Assembly: GCF_002379585.1 (NCBI RefSeq)
Contig: NZ_DFUE01000028.1
Coordinates: forward strand, 1-54,390
Direction: 5' to 3'
Origin: Pseudomonas sp. UBA4194
Lineage (GTDB): Bacteria; Pseudomonadota; Gammaproteobacteria; Pseudomonadales; Pseudomonadaceae
Length of the DNA: 54,390 nucleotides
The first letter of the stretch is position 1. Every line of letters starts with the position of its first letter. Shown here piece by piece: positions 1 through 8,090 of this stretch. Position numbers and translations under genes: made by a program. The notes under the pieces are model-generated. The model was given only the letters and a program-made list of their open reading frames with translations, was not told the DNA's origin and did no database searches.

Positions 1-49
1 GTGCAGCCGCGAAGGCGTCAGCCCAGGCACTGCACTATCCAGCCGCGTA

Positions 50-568
50 TCAATTCAATACGCCCTGCAACACCTCATAGACAATTCCCGTACCGATGGC
101 GATCAACACCACGTCGGTACCCAGGCGGCGCCATTCATAACCGTCGTAACGGGGCAGGTGCTGCAAGGCCCGGGCATCCATGCGTGCGCCATAACCGCGC
201 GGCAGCGGTTGGCCTTTGACGACGCGAATGTTGGCCGGGGGCGGGTTACCGGGACGGAAGGCGTCGCGGTTGTTCTGGATGACCTGGCGCACCGGGCCGA
301 AGTCCTGTGGCGGGCCGCCTCGCGAAGCCCCTGGATTACCGCCGGGTTGACTGCCACGGTTGCCATTGCCATTGCCATTGCCATTGCCATTTCCGTGCTG
401 AGCGTGACTGCCCGGTTGCTGATGTGCCTGTTGCTGCGGGCCAGGGCCGCCCTGGCGCTGCTCATCCGGGCCGCCCGGGCCCCCGTTCCCCGGCGCCGCT
501 TGCAACAGCGGCGTCACGCCGATCATCACCACACTCAAGCCGGCAATCAGGATTCTGGGCATTTTCAT
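50..568 (-). CDS. CigR/RcnB-like periplasmic protein
   Basis: The product is 172 residues with an N-terminal signal peptide (MKMPRILIAGLSVV, cleavage likely after LLQAA). A long low-complexity Gly/Asn/Gln/Pro stretch follows, including an uninterrupted GN repeat. The C-terminal domain has GYGARMDARALQHLP followed by a hydrophobic end segment (VVLIAIGTGIVYEVLQGVL). This layout matches the RcnB/anti-virulence CigR family of small exported proteins, whose function in Pseudomonas is unknown. The ATG at 568 was chosen because AAGGA lies about nine bases upstream and the signal peptide starts there; the open frame continues upstream without such support. It lies 122 bases after trpA, beyond a terminator, so it is probably transcribed separately. 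Confidence 0.75.
   Translation of the reverse strand: MKMPRILIAGLSVVMIGVTPLLQAAPGNGGPGGPDEQRQGGPGPQQQAHQQPGSHAQHGNGNGNGNGNGNRGSQPGGNPGASRGGPPQDFGPVRQVIQNNRDAFRPGNPPPANIRVVKGQPLPRGYGARMDARALQHLPRYDGYEWRRLGTDVVLIAIGTGIVYEVLQGVLN
361..392. repeat. Hexanucleotide microsatellite coding for Gly-Asn
   Basis: Between five and six tandem copies of ATTGCC (plus strand) encode a run of Gly-Asn pairs in the CigR-like protein. Gain or loss of units would keep the reading frame and change only linker length. Confidence 0.9.
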
Positions 569-595
569 CGCATGGTTCCTTAACGTCTGAACAGC

Positions 596-630
596 AAAAA
601 GGGGAATCGAACACAGGTTCGATTCCCCTT
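596..630 (-). terminator. Rho-independent terminator after trpA
   Basis: A perfect 14-bp stem (599-612 with 617-630) with a 4-base loop is followed on the minus strand by five T residues. It lies about 60 bases past the trpA stop and fits termination of the trpBA transcript before the next gene. Confidence 0.9.
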
Positions 631-690
631 GGTCTTGCCGGTTAGTCCCGCGCAAACGAGGCTAATTCCTCTGTATCAGAAACTTTACCC

Positions 691-1503
691 TCAGCTGACG
701 CGGGCGTTACGAACCCCTTGGGCCAAGGCACTGCACAGCGACAGGACATCTTCCACGGCTTGGCCGTGATGCTGGGCATGGGCGATCTTGTCGACCAATG
801 CCGAGCCCACCACCACGCCTTCGGCGAGGCGCGCAATGGCCGCCGCCTGCTCAGGGGTACGGATACCGAAGCCGACGCTGATCGGCAGGTCGGTGTGGCG
901 CCGCAGACGCTCGATGGCGCCGCCGACGTGCTCGGTGGTGGCCGAGCCGGCGCCGGTCACGCCAGCCACCGACACGTAGTAGACGAAGCCCGAGCTGCGC
1001 TCCAGAACCCGAGGCAGGCGCGCATCATCGGTGGTCGGAGTGGTCAGGCGGATGAAGTCGATCCCTGCGGCCTGGGCCGGAGTGGCCAGTTCCCCGTCGT
1101 GCTCGGGTGGCAGGTCGACGATGATCAGGCCGTCTACGCCTGCGGCCTTGGCGTCGGCCACGAAGGCCTCAACGCCAAAACGATGAATCGGATTGTAGTA
1201 ACCCATCAATACGATCGGCGTGGTGCTGTTCTCCACACGGAACTCGCGGACCATCTGCAGGGTTTTCGCCAACGTCTGACCCGCGTTGAGTGCGCGCAGG
1301 GTGGCCAACTGAATGGCCACGCCGTCGGCCATCGGATCGGTGAAGGGCATGCCCAACTCGATCACATCGGCGCCTGCGGCAGGCAACCCCTTGAGGATGG
1401 CCAGCGAGGCATCGTAGCCAGGATCGCCTGCGGTGACGAATGTCACCAGCGCAGCACGGCCTTCGGCCTTCAGATCGGCGAAGCGTTGTTCGAGACGGCT
1501 CAT
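691..1503 (-). CDS. trpA: Tryptophan synthase alpha subunit
   Basis: The 270-residue protein has the normal TrpA length. It carries the catalytic pair Glu49 (in DVIELGMPF) and Asp60 (in DPMADG), and the phosphate-binding loops of the TIM barrel such as SVGFGIRTP. It cleaves indole-3-glycerol phosphate to indole and glyceraldehyde 3-phosphate in the cytoplasmic alpha2beta2 complex with TrpB. Its ATG overlaps the trpB stop by four bases (ATGA at 1500-1503), a sign of translational coupling. A terminator follows. In pseudomonads trpBA is induced by indoleglycerol phosphate through TrpI, which is encoded divergently next door here. Confidence 0.98.
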   Translation of the reverse strand: MSRLEQRFADLKAEGRAALVTFVTAGDPGYDASLAILKGLPAAGADVIELGMPFTDPMADGVAIQLATLRALNAGQTLAKTLQMVREFRVENSTTPIVLMGYYNPIHRFGVEAFVADAKAAGVDGLIIVDLPPEHDGELATPAQAAGIDFIRLTTPTTDDARLPRVLERSSGFVYYVSVAGVTGAGSATTEHVGGAIERLRRHTDLPISVGFGIRTPEQAAAIARLAEGVVVGSALVDKIAHAQHHGQAVEDVLSLCSALAQGVRNARVS

Positions 1504-2726
1504 GCCAGTTTCTCCTGCGAGTCGTGGGCGCCCATGTGGCTCATGACGGTTTGCATGTCCTTGTCACCGCGGCCCGACAGGCACACCACCATCAGGTGAT
1601 CGGCGGGCAGACTCGGCGCGCGCTTGATCGCTTCGGCCAGGGCGTGGGCGGTCTCCAGTGCCGGGATGATGCCTTCCAGTCGGCAGGTGGTGTGGAAGGC
1701 GGCCAGGGCCTCGTCGTCGGTGATGCTGGTGTACTTCACGCGCTTGATCTCGTGCAACCAGGCATGTTCCGGACCGATGCCGGGGTAGTCCAGGCCGGCG
1801 GAAATGGAGTGGGCGTCAGTGATCTGCCCATCGTCGTCCTGCAGCAGATAGGTGCGGTTGCCGTGCAGCACACCGGGCACGCCGCCGTTGAGGCTGGCCG
1901 CGTGCTTGCCTGAATCCACGCCGTGACCGGCGGCTTCCACACCGATGATCTCCACGCTGGCGTCATCCAGGAATGGGTGGAACAGGCCCATGGCGTTGGA
2001 GCCGCCGCCGACGCAGGCGACCAGGCTGTCAGGCAGGCGGCCTTCCTTCTCTTGCAACTGCTCGCGGGTTTCCTTGCCGATGATCGACTGGAAGTCGCGA
2101 ACCATCGCCGGGTAAGGGTGTGGGCCGGCCACGGTGCCGATCAGGTAGAAGGTGTCATCGACATTGGTGACCCAGTCGCGCAGGGCATCGTTCATGGCGT
2201 CTTTGAGGGTGCCGGTGCCGGACGTCACCGGGACGATCTCGGCGCCCAGAAGCTTCATGCGAAACACGTTGGCCTGCTGGCGCTCGATGTCGGTGGCGCC
2301 CATGTAGATCACGCAGGGCAAGCCAAAGCGGGCGGCCACGGTGGCAGTGGCCACACCATGCATGCCGGCGCCGGTTTCCGCGATCAGGCGTTTCTTGCCC
2401 ATGCGCTTGGCCAGCAATACCTGGCCGATGCAGTTGTTCACCTTGTGCGCGCCGGTGTGGTTGAGCTCTTCGCGCTTGAAGTAGATTTTCGCACCGCCAC
2501 AGTGTTCGGTCAGACGCTCGGCGAAGTACAGCGGGTTCGGACGGCCGATGTAGTCGCGCTGGAAGTACGCCAGTTGCTCGAGAAATTCAGGATCGGCCTT
2601 GGCTGCTTCGTATTCACGGGCCAGGTCCAGCACCAGTGGCATGAGGGTTTCAGCAACGTAGCGACCGCCGAAAGCGCCGAACAGGCCGTTGGCGTCGGGG
2701 CCGGTGCGAAGATGGGTCTGGGTCAT
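1500..2726 (-). CDS. trpB: Tryptophan synthase beta subunit
   Basis: The 408-residue PLP enzyme condenses indole with serine to make tryptophan. The PLP lysine is K95 in NHTGAHKVNN, and the phosphate-binding loop GGGSNAMG is present. The ATG at 2726 has GGAG nine bases upstream. It is the first gene of the trpBA operon, separated by 109 bases from the divergent activator gene trpI. No attenuator-like leader peptide is visible, as expected for the TrpI-controlled system. Confidence 0.98.
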   Translation of the reverse strand: MTQTHLRTGPDANGLFGAFGGRYVAETLMPLVLDLAREYEAAKADPEFLEQLAYFQRDYIGRPNPLYFAERLTEHCGGAKIYFKREELNHTGAHKVNNCIGQVLLAKRMGKKRLIAETGAGMHGVATATVAARFGLPCVIYMGATDIERQQANVFRMKLLGAEIVPVTSGTGTLKDAMNDALRDWVTNVDDTFYLIGTVAGPHPYPAMVRDFQSIIGKETREQLQEKEGRLPDSLVACVGGGSNAMGLFHPFLDDASVEIIGVEAAGHGVDSGKHAASLNGGVPGVLHGNRTYLLQDDDGQITDAHSISAGLDYPGIGPEHAWLHEIKRVKYTSITDDEALAAFHTTCRLEGIIPALETAHALAEAIKRAPSLPADHLMVVCLSGRGDKDMQTVMSHMGAHDSQEKLA

Positions 2727-2746
2727 GTGAGGCTCCAGGCAGGGAA

Positions 2747-2785
2747 ATGGGCTGCAATGGGTTTACTTTACCGATGACAGCCCAT
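2747..2785. promoter_or_regulatory. Candidate TrpI-binding dyad, trpB-trpI intergenic region
   Basis: A perfect 8-bp inverted repeat, ATGGGCTG at 2747-2754 and CAGCCCAT at 2778-2785, flanks a possible trpB -10 box (TAAAGT on the minus strand). LysR-type TrpI is known to bind this kind of divergent intergenic region; assignment of this dyad is inference. Confidence 0.4.
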
Positions 2786-2835
2786 GATTAAAACCGATAA
2801 GATTGCATCAACCTGTCAGGAAAACTCACACATCC

Positions 2836-3732
2836 ATGAGCCGAGACTTGCCTCCCCTGAATGCCTTGCGCGCCTTTGAAGCGACGGCGCGGTTGAACAG
2901 TGTTAGTCAGGCTGCCGAGCAGCTCAACGTGACTCACGGTGCTGTGAGTCGGCAACTCAAGGTGTTGGAAGAGCACCTGGGACTGGCGCTTTTCGTGAAG
3001 GAAGGTCGAGGCCTGAAACTCACAGATGCCGGCAGTCGATTGCGAGACGTCAGCAGCGAAGCCTTCGAGCGATTGCGGCAGGTCTGTGGCGAGCTGAGTC
3101 AGGCCGGCAGCGCCGCGCCCTTCGTTCTGGGCTGCTCCGGCAGCCTGCTGGCGCGCTGGTTCATACCCCGGCTGGGTCGCCTCAATGCCGATCTGCCCGA
3201 TCTGCGCCTGCACCTGTCTGCCGGTGAAGGCGACCTGGACCCACGCCGCCCAGGGCTGGATGCCCTGCTGATATTCGCCGAGCCGCCGTGGCCTGCGGAC
3301 ATGGACGTACTGGAGCTTGCCGACGAACGGATAGGCCCGGTCATCAGTCCGCGTTTCGAGGGGTACGCGCGATTGCAGCACGCTCAGGCTGGCGCGCTAC
3401 TGGATGAACCGTTATTGCACACCACTTCGCGACCCCAGGCCTGGCCCAGCTGGGCACAAAGCAACGGCCTGGATCCCGCGGCATTGAACCAGGGGCAGGG
3501 ATTCGAGCATTTGTATTATTTGCTGGAGGCGGCGGTCGCCGGGCTGGGCGTGGCGATTGCCCCACAGCCGTTGGTGGTCGATGACCTGCGGGCCGGACGC
3601 CTGGCCGCGCCGTGGGGCTTTACACAAACCCCGGCGCGGCTGGCGCTATGGGTACCGCGGCGCGCCGCTGATGGGCGCGCCCGACAGCTGGCGCAGTGGC
3701 TCAGGCAAGAGCTGGAGCGCCAGGTCGATTAG
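2836..3732 (+). CDS. trpI: LysR-type transcriptional activator TrpI
   Basis: The 298-residue protein begins MSRDLPPLNALRAFEA, as in known TrpI. A winged helix-turn-helix occupies roughly residues 20-40 (SVSQAAEQLNVTHGAVSRQL). A LysR substrate-binding domain follows. TrpI activates trpBA in response to indoleglycerol phosphate and represses itself. The divergent position beside trpB is the classic pseudomonad arrangement. The ATG at 2836 matches the family start, although the Shine-Dalgarno-like AGGA is about 15 bases away, so translation may be weak. Its end overlaps the convergent DUF883 gene by three bases. Confidence 0.95.
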   Translation: MSRDLPPLNALRAFEATARLNSVSQAAEQLNVTHGAVSRQLKVLEEHLGLALFVKEGRGLKLTDAGSRLRDVSSEAFERLRQVCGELSQAGSAAPFVLGCSGSLLARWFIPRLGRLNADLPDLRLHLSAGEGDLDPRRPGLDALLIFAEPPWPADMDVLELADERIGPVISPRFEGYARLQHAQAGALLDEPLLHTTSRPQAWPSWAQSNGLDPAALNQGQGFEHLYYLLEAAVAGLGVAIAPQPLVVDDLRAGRLAAPWGFTQTPARLALWVPRRAADGRARQLAQWLRQELERQVD

Positions 3733-4049
3733 TCACGCTTGCACAGCAGGTAGGCTGCCAGCAGACCCAGCGCACCAACGGCGACGCTGGCGGTGGTCCA
3801 AGGGTGTTCCTGGGCGTAGTCGCGAGTGGCGATGCCGGTTTCCTTGGTCTTGACCTTCACTTCCTCGTAGGCGTCGCTGAGCAGGCTGCGCGAGTGCTTG
3901 AGTGCGGTTTCGGCATTGGCCTTCAGCGCCTTGAGGGTTTTACGCGACTCCTCGGTGGAGTCCTCCTTCAGGCTTTCCAACGAGCGAAGCAGGCTTTCGA
4001 TCTCTGCTTCCATGCTTTGCAACGAGGCTTTACGTAACGAGCTGGCCAT
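3729..4049 (-). CDS. DUF883 family protein (YqjD/ElaB-like)
   Basis: The 106-residue protein has a long charged, helical body rich in Glu, Lys and Ser and likely to form a coiled coil. It ends in one membrane segment (TTASVAVGALGLLAAYLLC) and a short basic tail. This is the layout of YqjD/ElaB proteins, which anchor to the inner membrane and in E. coli associate with ribosomes in stationary phase. AAGGAG lies seven bases upstream of the ATG. The gene is convergent with trpI and shares its last bases with it. A role in stress or stationary phase is inferred from the family only. Confidence 0.85.
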   Translation of the reverse strand: MASSLRKASLQSMEAEIESLLRSLESLKEDSTEESRKTLKALKANAETALKHSRSLLSDAYEEVKVKTKETGIATRDYAQEHPWTTASVAVGALGLLAAYLLCKRD

Positions 4050-4197
4050 TGGGTATCTCTCCTTCGGTGTGGTGAGTAGCGTGTGTAAGTTTCCGACTGC
4101 GACGTTTCGCGAAAGTGCAGTGCGTGTGAACTTTTAGCGTCGAAATCCCCACACAGATAAGCGACTAGGCTAAAGAAATCATCCACAGGAGAGCACC

Positions 4198-4413
4198 ATG
4201 AGCGACCATCACACGTACAAGAAGATCGAATTGGTCGGTTCCTCGACTACCAGCATCGAGGACGCGATCAACAATGCCCTGGGCGAAGCGAGCAAGAGCA
4301 TCAAGCATCTGGAGTGGTTCGAAGTGGCTGAAACCCGTGGCCATATCGAGAACGGCCGTGCTGCTCACTTTCAGGTGACCCTGAAGGTCGGCTTCCGTAT
4401 CGAAAACAGCTGA
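4198..4413 (+). CDS. Dodecin family flavin-binding protein
   Basis: The 71-residue product has the dodecin fold signature: a VGSS turn, SIEDAINNAL helix and the conserved strand EWFEVAETRGHI with the flavin-stacking tryptophan W40. Dodecins assemble into dodecamers that store or buffer flavins, and some also bind coenzyme A. AGGAG lies six bases before the ATG. The gene is monocistronic between the divergent DUF883 gene and a DUF1161 gene. Confidence 0.93.
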   Translation: MSDHHTYKKIELVGSSTTSIEDAINNALGEASKSIKHLEWFEVAETRGHIENGRAAHFQVTLKVGFRIENS

Positions 4414-4546
4414 CAACATTTGCGGAATCTTCCGACTGGCTGATTGCCATAGGTTGAGCTACAAAGCACCTCGGCGCGTCGGCCTGCACAACAGGAGACT
4501 CGCCGTTTGTTTTTGACCGGCTGTAACCAGACCAAGGATTTGACCG

Positions 4547-4771
4547 ATGAAGCGAGTTTTATTGGCTGTGGGTTTGCTGAGTATGGCGGGCGGTGCCTTC
4601 GCCGCAGGCAAGCCGTGTGAAGAACTGAAAAGCGAGATCGCTGCGAAGATCGATGCCAACGGGGCATCGGGATACACCCTCGAAGTGGTGGATAACGTCA
4701 CCCCGGATGAGGGCTTTCAAGTGGTGGGGTCCTGTGAAGGTGGTACCAAGGCGATTGTCTACAAGCGTTGA
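4547..4771 (+). CDS. DUF1161 family exported small protein
   Basis: The 74-residue protein starts with a signal peptide (MKRVLLAVGLLSMAGGAFA, cut after AFA). The mature part of about 55 residues contains two cysteines, in KPCEEL and VGSCEGG, that could form a periplasmic disulfide. The pattern CEELK...I.AKI...G..GYTLE is that of DUF1161. No function is established. It converges with gntR, with a REP-like palindrome between them. Confidence 0.8.
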   Translation: MKRVLLAVGLLSMAGGAFAAGKPCEELKSEIAAKIDANGASGYTLEVVDNVTPDEGFQVVGSCEGGTKAIVYKR

Positions 4772-4780
4772 TTCGCAATG

Positions 4781-4821
4781 CCCGTGCGGACGCTTTCGCG
4801 GCTTTACGCCGCTCCTACGGG
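4781..4821. repeat. REP-like palindrome between DUF1161 gene and gntR
   Basis: The element contains GCGGC-TTTAC-GCCGC, followed by GCTCCTACGGG and bounded by CCCGT/ACGGG. It resembles the REP copies at 10589, 13098, 13161, 47909 and 47991 but is diverged, with extra bases after GGACGC. Confidence 0.6.
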
Positions 4822-4856
4822 TATGCCGCTGTACGTGCGGCCTTGGGAAGTAGGGG

Positions 4857-5873
4857 TCAGCTTTCGCGGATCACCAGTTCGAAGCCTAGGTCCACGGCTT
4901 CGGCCGGGCATGCCTTGCCGTCGAGCCGTGCCAGCAGCATTTGCGCGGCCTTGCGCCCGATGGCGGCGCGTGGGGTGCGGATGGAGGTCAGGCGTGGGAC
5001 TAGGTGGGCCGAGCCGGGCAGGTCGTTGAAGCCGACCATGCTCACCTGCCCCGGAATGGCGATACCCAGGCGTTGCGCCTCATGGATCGCCCCTTGGGCC
5101 AAATCGTCATTGCAGAAGAAGATCCCGTCGACATCCGGATGCCGCCGCAACAGATCCGCGAACAACTCGCCCCCCAGACCGATCGACGACGGCAACGGAC
5201 ACATCACTTCCAACTGCGCGTCATACACCCCTGCCCCACGCAATTCACGACGAAAGCCCTCGGCGCGCTGCATCACCCGCGGGTCCAGCTGCGCCGCCAC
5301 ATAACCCAGGCGCCGGCGGCCCTGACCCAGCAAGTGCCGTGCAGCTACCACGCCCGCTTGTTCCTGGGAAAAGCCGACGCAAGGCCGCCCCGCATCGCCG
5401 GCCAGTTCCATCATGTGCACGCACGGCACACCACTACTGGCCAGCATCCGCTGAGCCGCTTCGGTGCGGCTGAAACCGGTTAGCAACATGCCACCCGGCT
5501 GATACGCCAGGTAGTTGCGGATCAGATTCTCTTCTTCCACCACATCGTAGTGGTAGTTGCCGATCAGAACTTCCAGACCTCGCGGCCGCATCACTTCGTG
5601 AATGGCCTCCAGCGTATCGATGAACAAATGGTTGGACAGCGACGGAATCAAGACCACCACCGACTGGCTCTGGGCCGAGGCCAGCGCACGCGCTGCCGGA
5701 TTCGCCACATAACCCAGCGCCAGCGCGGCCTCCTGAACCTTGCGTACCAATTCCGGGGCAACAGTGGCCACGCCGCGCAATGCACGGGAGGCGGTGATAG
5801 GGGATACGCCTGACAACTTGGCCACTTCAGCCAGTGTGGGCAGGCCGGTAGCACGGGAGCCGATTCGGGACAT
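4857..5873 (-). CDS. gntR: LacI-family gluconate repressor
   Basis: The 338-residue protein has an N-terminal LacI helix-turn-helix (TLAEVAKLSGVSPITASRAL, about residues 13-32) and a periplasmic-binding-protein-like effector domain. Its position next to gluconokinase and gluconate permease genes, and its length, identify it as GntR. It should repress the gnt genes until gluconate or 6-phosphogluconate binds. The ATG at 5873 begins MSRIGSRATG; the longer open frame upstream would add an untypical tail and cover the operator. A site matching the known pseudomonad GntR core lies upstream at 5914-5930. Confidence 0.9.
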   Translation of the reverse strand: MSRIGSRATGLPTLAEVAKLSGVSPITASRALRGVATVAPELVRKVQEAALALGYVANPAARALASAQSQSVVVLIPSLSNHLFIDTLEAIHEVMRPRGLEVLIGNYHYDVVEEENLIRNYLAYQPGGMLLTGFSRTEAAQRMLASSGVPCVHMMELAGDAGRPCVGFSQEQAGVVAARHLLGQGRRRLGYVAAQLDPRVMQRAEGFRRELRGAGVYDAQLEVMCPLPSSIGLGGELFADLLRRHPDVDGIFFCNDDLAQGAIHEAQRLGIAIPGQVSMVGFNDLPGSAHLVPRLTSIRTPRAAIGRKAAQMLLARLDGKACPAEAVDLGFELVIRES

Positions 5874-5913
5874 GATTCTTGTTGTTATCTGCTTGCAATG
5901 AAAAAGAGTTGAG

Positions 5914-5930
5914 GTAAGGTAGCGCTGTCT
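5914..5930. promoter_or_regulatory. GntR operator 1 (gntR-gntK intergenic)
   Basis: The sequence contains AAGGTAGCGCTGTCT. Its TAGCGCTGTCT core (5920-5930) recurs in inverted orientation before gntT. The AAG-N-TAGCGCT part agrees with the operator described for GntR in P. aeruginosa. It sits between divergent gntR and gntK, so it could control both. Confidence 0.7.
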
Positions 5931-6056
5931 CGAATCCAGAGCAATAATGAATCGTGCCTTGCGTATCGCGCAGACTGCACCAAACTGCTTTGACAAGATC
6001 AATAAGATGAGGGTGCCGCATACTCAAGCGGTCGTACCCCCAGCAGGAGTTACTTG

Positions 6057-6587
6057 ATGAATGCCCCCCTCAACGCTTTGGTGGTAATGGGTGTATCCGG
6101 CTGCGGCAAGAGCAGCGTCGGTGCGGCCATTGTTGGCCGAAGCGGTGGCCGCCTGATCGAAGGCGACAGCTTTCACCCTGAAGCGAACATCGCCAAGATG
6201 CGCGCGGGAACTCCCCTCAACGACGACGACCGCGCAGGCTGGCTGCAACGCCTGGGTGAAGAAATGCTGGCCTGCGTCAATGCTGGCGAGCGTCCCGTAC
6301 TGACCTGCTCCGCCCTCAAGCTCAAATACCGTGAAGCCTTGCGCGACGCCGTGCCTGGTCTGGGTTTCGTATTTCTCGAGCTGAGCCGCGCCGAAGCCGC
6401 CGAGCGTGTTGCCCACCGCCCCGGTCATTTCATGCCTGCGAGCCTGATCGACAGCCAGTTCGCCACGCTCGAGCCGCCAACCGGCGAAAACCTGACCCTG
6501 CCGCTCGATGCCACCCAGCCCATCGTGGAACTGGCGCATCAGGTGGAAAACTGGCTGATCGAGCACGGCGCTTCTACGCTGGCTTGA
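6057..6587 (+). CDS. gntK: Gluconokinase
   Basis: The 176-residue P-loop kinase has Walker A GVSGCGKS at residues 12-19 and the substrate-region sequences EGDSFHP and PLNDDDRAGWL typical of gluconokinases. It phosphorylates gluconate to 6-phosphogluconate, feeding the Entner-Doudoroff pathway. AGGAG is seven bases upstream of the ATG at 6057; a TTG codon just before it is in frame but unsupported. It is divergent from gntR and followed by gntT. Confidence 0.96.
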   Translation: MNAPLNALVVMGVSGCGKSSVGAAIVGRSGGRLIEGDSFHPEANIAKMRAGTPLNDDDRAGWLQRLGEEMLACVNAGERPVLTCSALKLKYREALRDAVPGLGFVFLELSRAEAAERVAHRPGHFMPASLIDSQFATLEPPTGENLTLPLDATQPIVELAHQVENWLIEHGASTLA

Positions 6588-6598
6588 TCGGTTTACAA

Positions 6599-6609
6599 AG
6601 ACAGCGCTA
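6599..6609. promoter_or_regulatory. GntR operator 2 (upstream of gntT)
   Basis: AGACAGCGCTA is the exact reverse complement of the TAGCGCTGTCT core at 5920-5930. It lies about 80 bases before the gntT start and suggests a separate, GntR-controlled gntT promoter. Confidence 0.65.
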
Positions 6610-6687
6610 TCCGGGCTCGCCAGGGTAGCTGATGTTCCCAACCACAACCGTTGCGCCCACAACAACGACAACACGAGGCAAACCTTT

Positions 6688-8040
6688 ATGTTTGGCTTAG
6701 CTCACGACACCTTCCTGCTTCTGGATGCGCTGGTCACGATCATTGGTTTGATCGTGCTGATTACCCAGTTCAAGGTCCACCCCTTCGTTGCCCTGACCAT
6801 CGCGGCCATTTTCCTGGGCCTGACTTCCGGCCTGCCGGTGGTCAAGGTCATGAAATCGTTCCAGGACGGTTTCGGCGGGGTGCTGGGCTTTGTCGGCATC
6901 ATCCTGGCGCTGGGCACCATGCTCGGTAAGCTCATGGCTGATTCCGGCGGCGCCGACCAGATCGCGCAGACGCTGATCCGCAAGTTCGGCGTGGCGAAGA
7001 TCCACTGGGCCATGATGTTCTCGGCATTCCTGGTGGGCATCCCGCTGTTCTTCGAGATCGGCTTCGTACTGTTGATCCCGCTGGTGTTCATCGTTGCCCG
7101 CCGTTCCGGCGTATCACTGGTGAAGATCGGCATCCCGCTGTTGGCCGGCCTGTCCGTGGTTCACGGCCTGGTGCCGCCGCACCCGGGCCCACTGCTGGCC
7201 ATCGGCATCTTCAACGCCGACATCGGCAAGACCATTCTTTATGGTCTGATCGTAGGCCTGCCCACCGCCATGATCGCCGGGCCGATCTTCGGCTCGTTCA
7301 TTTCCAAATACATCCCGGGCAACCCGTCCAAGGAGCTGATGGATCAGATTGCCAAGGAGTCGGACAACACCAACCTGCCCAGCTTCACCGTCACGCTGAT
7401 CACCATCCTGTTGCCAGTGTTCCTGATGTTGCTCAAGACCTTCGCTGACATTGCCTTCGCCCCGGAGAGCCTGTTCCGCCAGTGGATGGACTTCATCGGC
7501 CACCCGATCACCGCCCTGCTCGCCGCCTTGCTGCTGGCGTTCTACACCTTTGGTGTGGCCCGCGGTTTCGACAAGGCCAAGATCATGAAGCTGCTGGACC
7601 AGAGCCTCGCGCCGACCGCAGCCATTGTGCTGATCGTCGGTGCTGGTGGTGGCTTCAAGCAGATGCTGGTCGACACCGGCGTAGGCAACGTGATTGGGCA
7701 GATGGCGGTGCAAGCCGAGGTCAATCCGATTCTGCTGGCCTGGCTGGTGGCGGCGGTGATTCGTGTCGCGACCGGTTCGGCTACGGTGGCAACGATCACC
7801 GGCGCTGGCATCGTGGCACCCGTGATCGGCTTGATCCCCGGCGTCAATCGCGAGCTGCTGGTGCTGGCCACCGGCGCCGGCTCGGTGATCCTGTCTCACG
7901 TCAACGACGCAGGCTTCTGGCTGGTCAAGCAGTACTTCAACATGACCGTCAGTGAAACCCTGAAGACCTGGACCGTGATGGAAACCATCCTGTCGGTCGT
8001 CGGCCTGATCTTCATCCTGCTGCTGTCGCTGGTCGTTTGA
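6688..8040 (+). CDS. gntT: Gluconate:H+ symporter, GntP family
   Basis: The 450-residue membrane protein has about 12-14 hydrophobic segments and the family sequence GLVPPHPGPLLA in its middle, followed by a long cytoplasmic stretch (KYIPGNPSKELMDQIAKES). It should import gluconate across the inner membrane by proton symport. It follows gntK by 100 bases containing a second GntR-type site. A strong hairpin follows the stop. The symbol gntP is also used for this gene in pseudomonads. Confidence 0.94.
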   Translation: MFGLAHDTFLLLDALVTIIGLIVLITQFKVHPFVALTIAAIFLGLTSGLPVVKVMKSFQDGFGGVLGFVGIILALGTMLGKLMADSGGADQIAQTLIRKFGVAKIHWAMMFSAFLVGIPLFFEIGFVLLIPLVFIVARRSGVSLVKIGIPLLAGLSVVHGLVPPHPGPLLAIGIFNADIGKTILYGLIVGLPTAMIAGPIFGSFISKYIPGNPSKELMDQIAKESDNTNLPSFTVTLITILLPVFLMLLKTFADIAFAPESLFRQWMDFIGHPITALLAALLLAFYTFGVARGFDKAKIMKLLDQSLAPTAAIVLIVGAGGGFKQMLVDTGVGNVIGQMAVQAEVNPILLAWLVAAVIRVATGSATVATITGAGIVAPVIGLIPGVNRELLVLATGAGSVILSHVNDAGFWLVKQYFNMTVSETLKTWTVMETILSVVGLIFILLLSLVV

Positions 8041-8046
8041 CCCGAC

Positions 8047-8074
8047 CCAGGCGCCCGGCTACCCGGGCGCCTGG
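8047..8074. terminator. Hairpin between gntT and araH
   Basis: A perfect 11-bp GC-rich stem (CCAGGCGCCCG paired with CGGGCGCCTGG) with a 6-base loop lies between two convergent genes. There is no T tract on either strand, so it may only slow transcription or protect 3' ends. Confidence 0.5.
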
Positions 8075-8090
8075 CGCTCCACCCTCCCCC

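Noticed and set aside
599..630. GGTTCGATTCCCC looked like a tRNA T-arm, suggesting a tRNA remnant.
   Set aside because: The arms form a perfect 14-bp stem with each other and a T tract follows on the minus strand, which is a terminator; no acceptor or anticodon arm is nearby.
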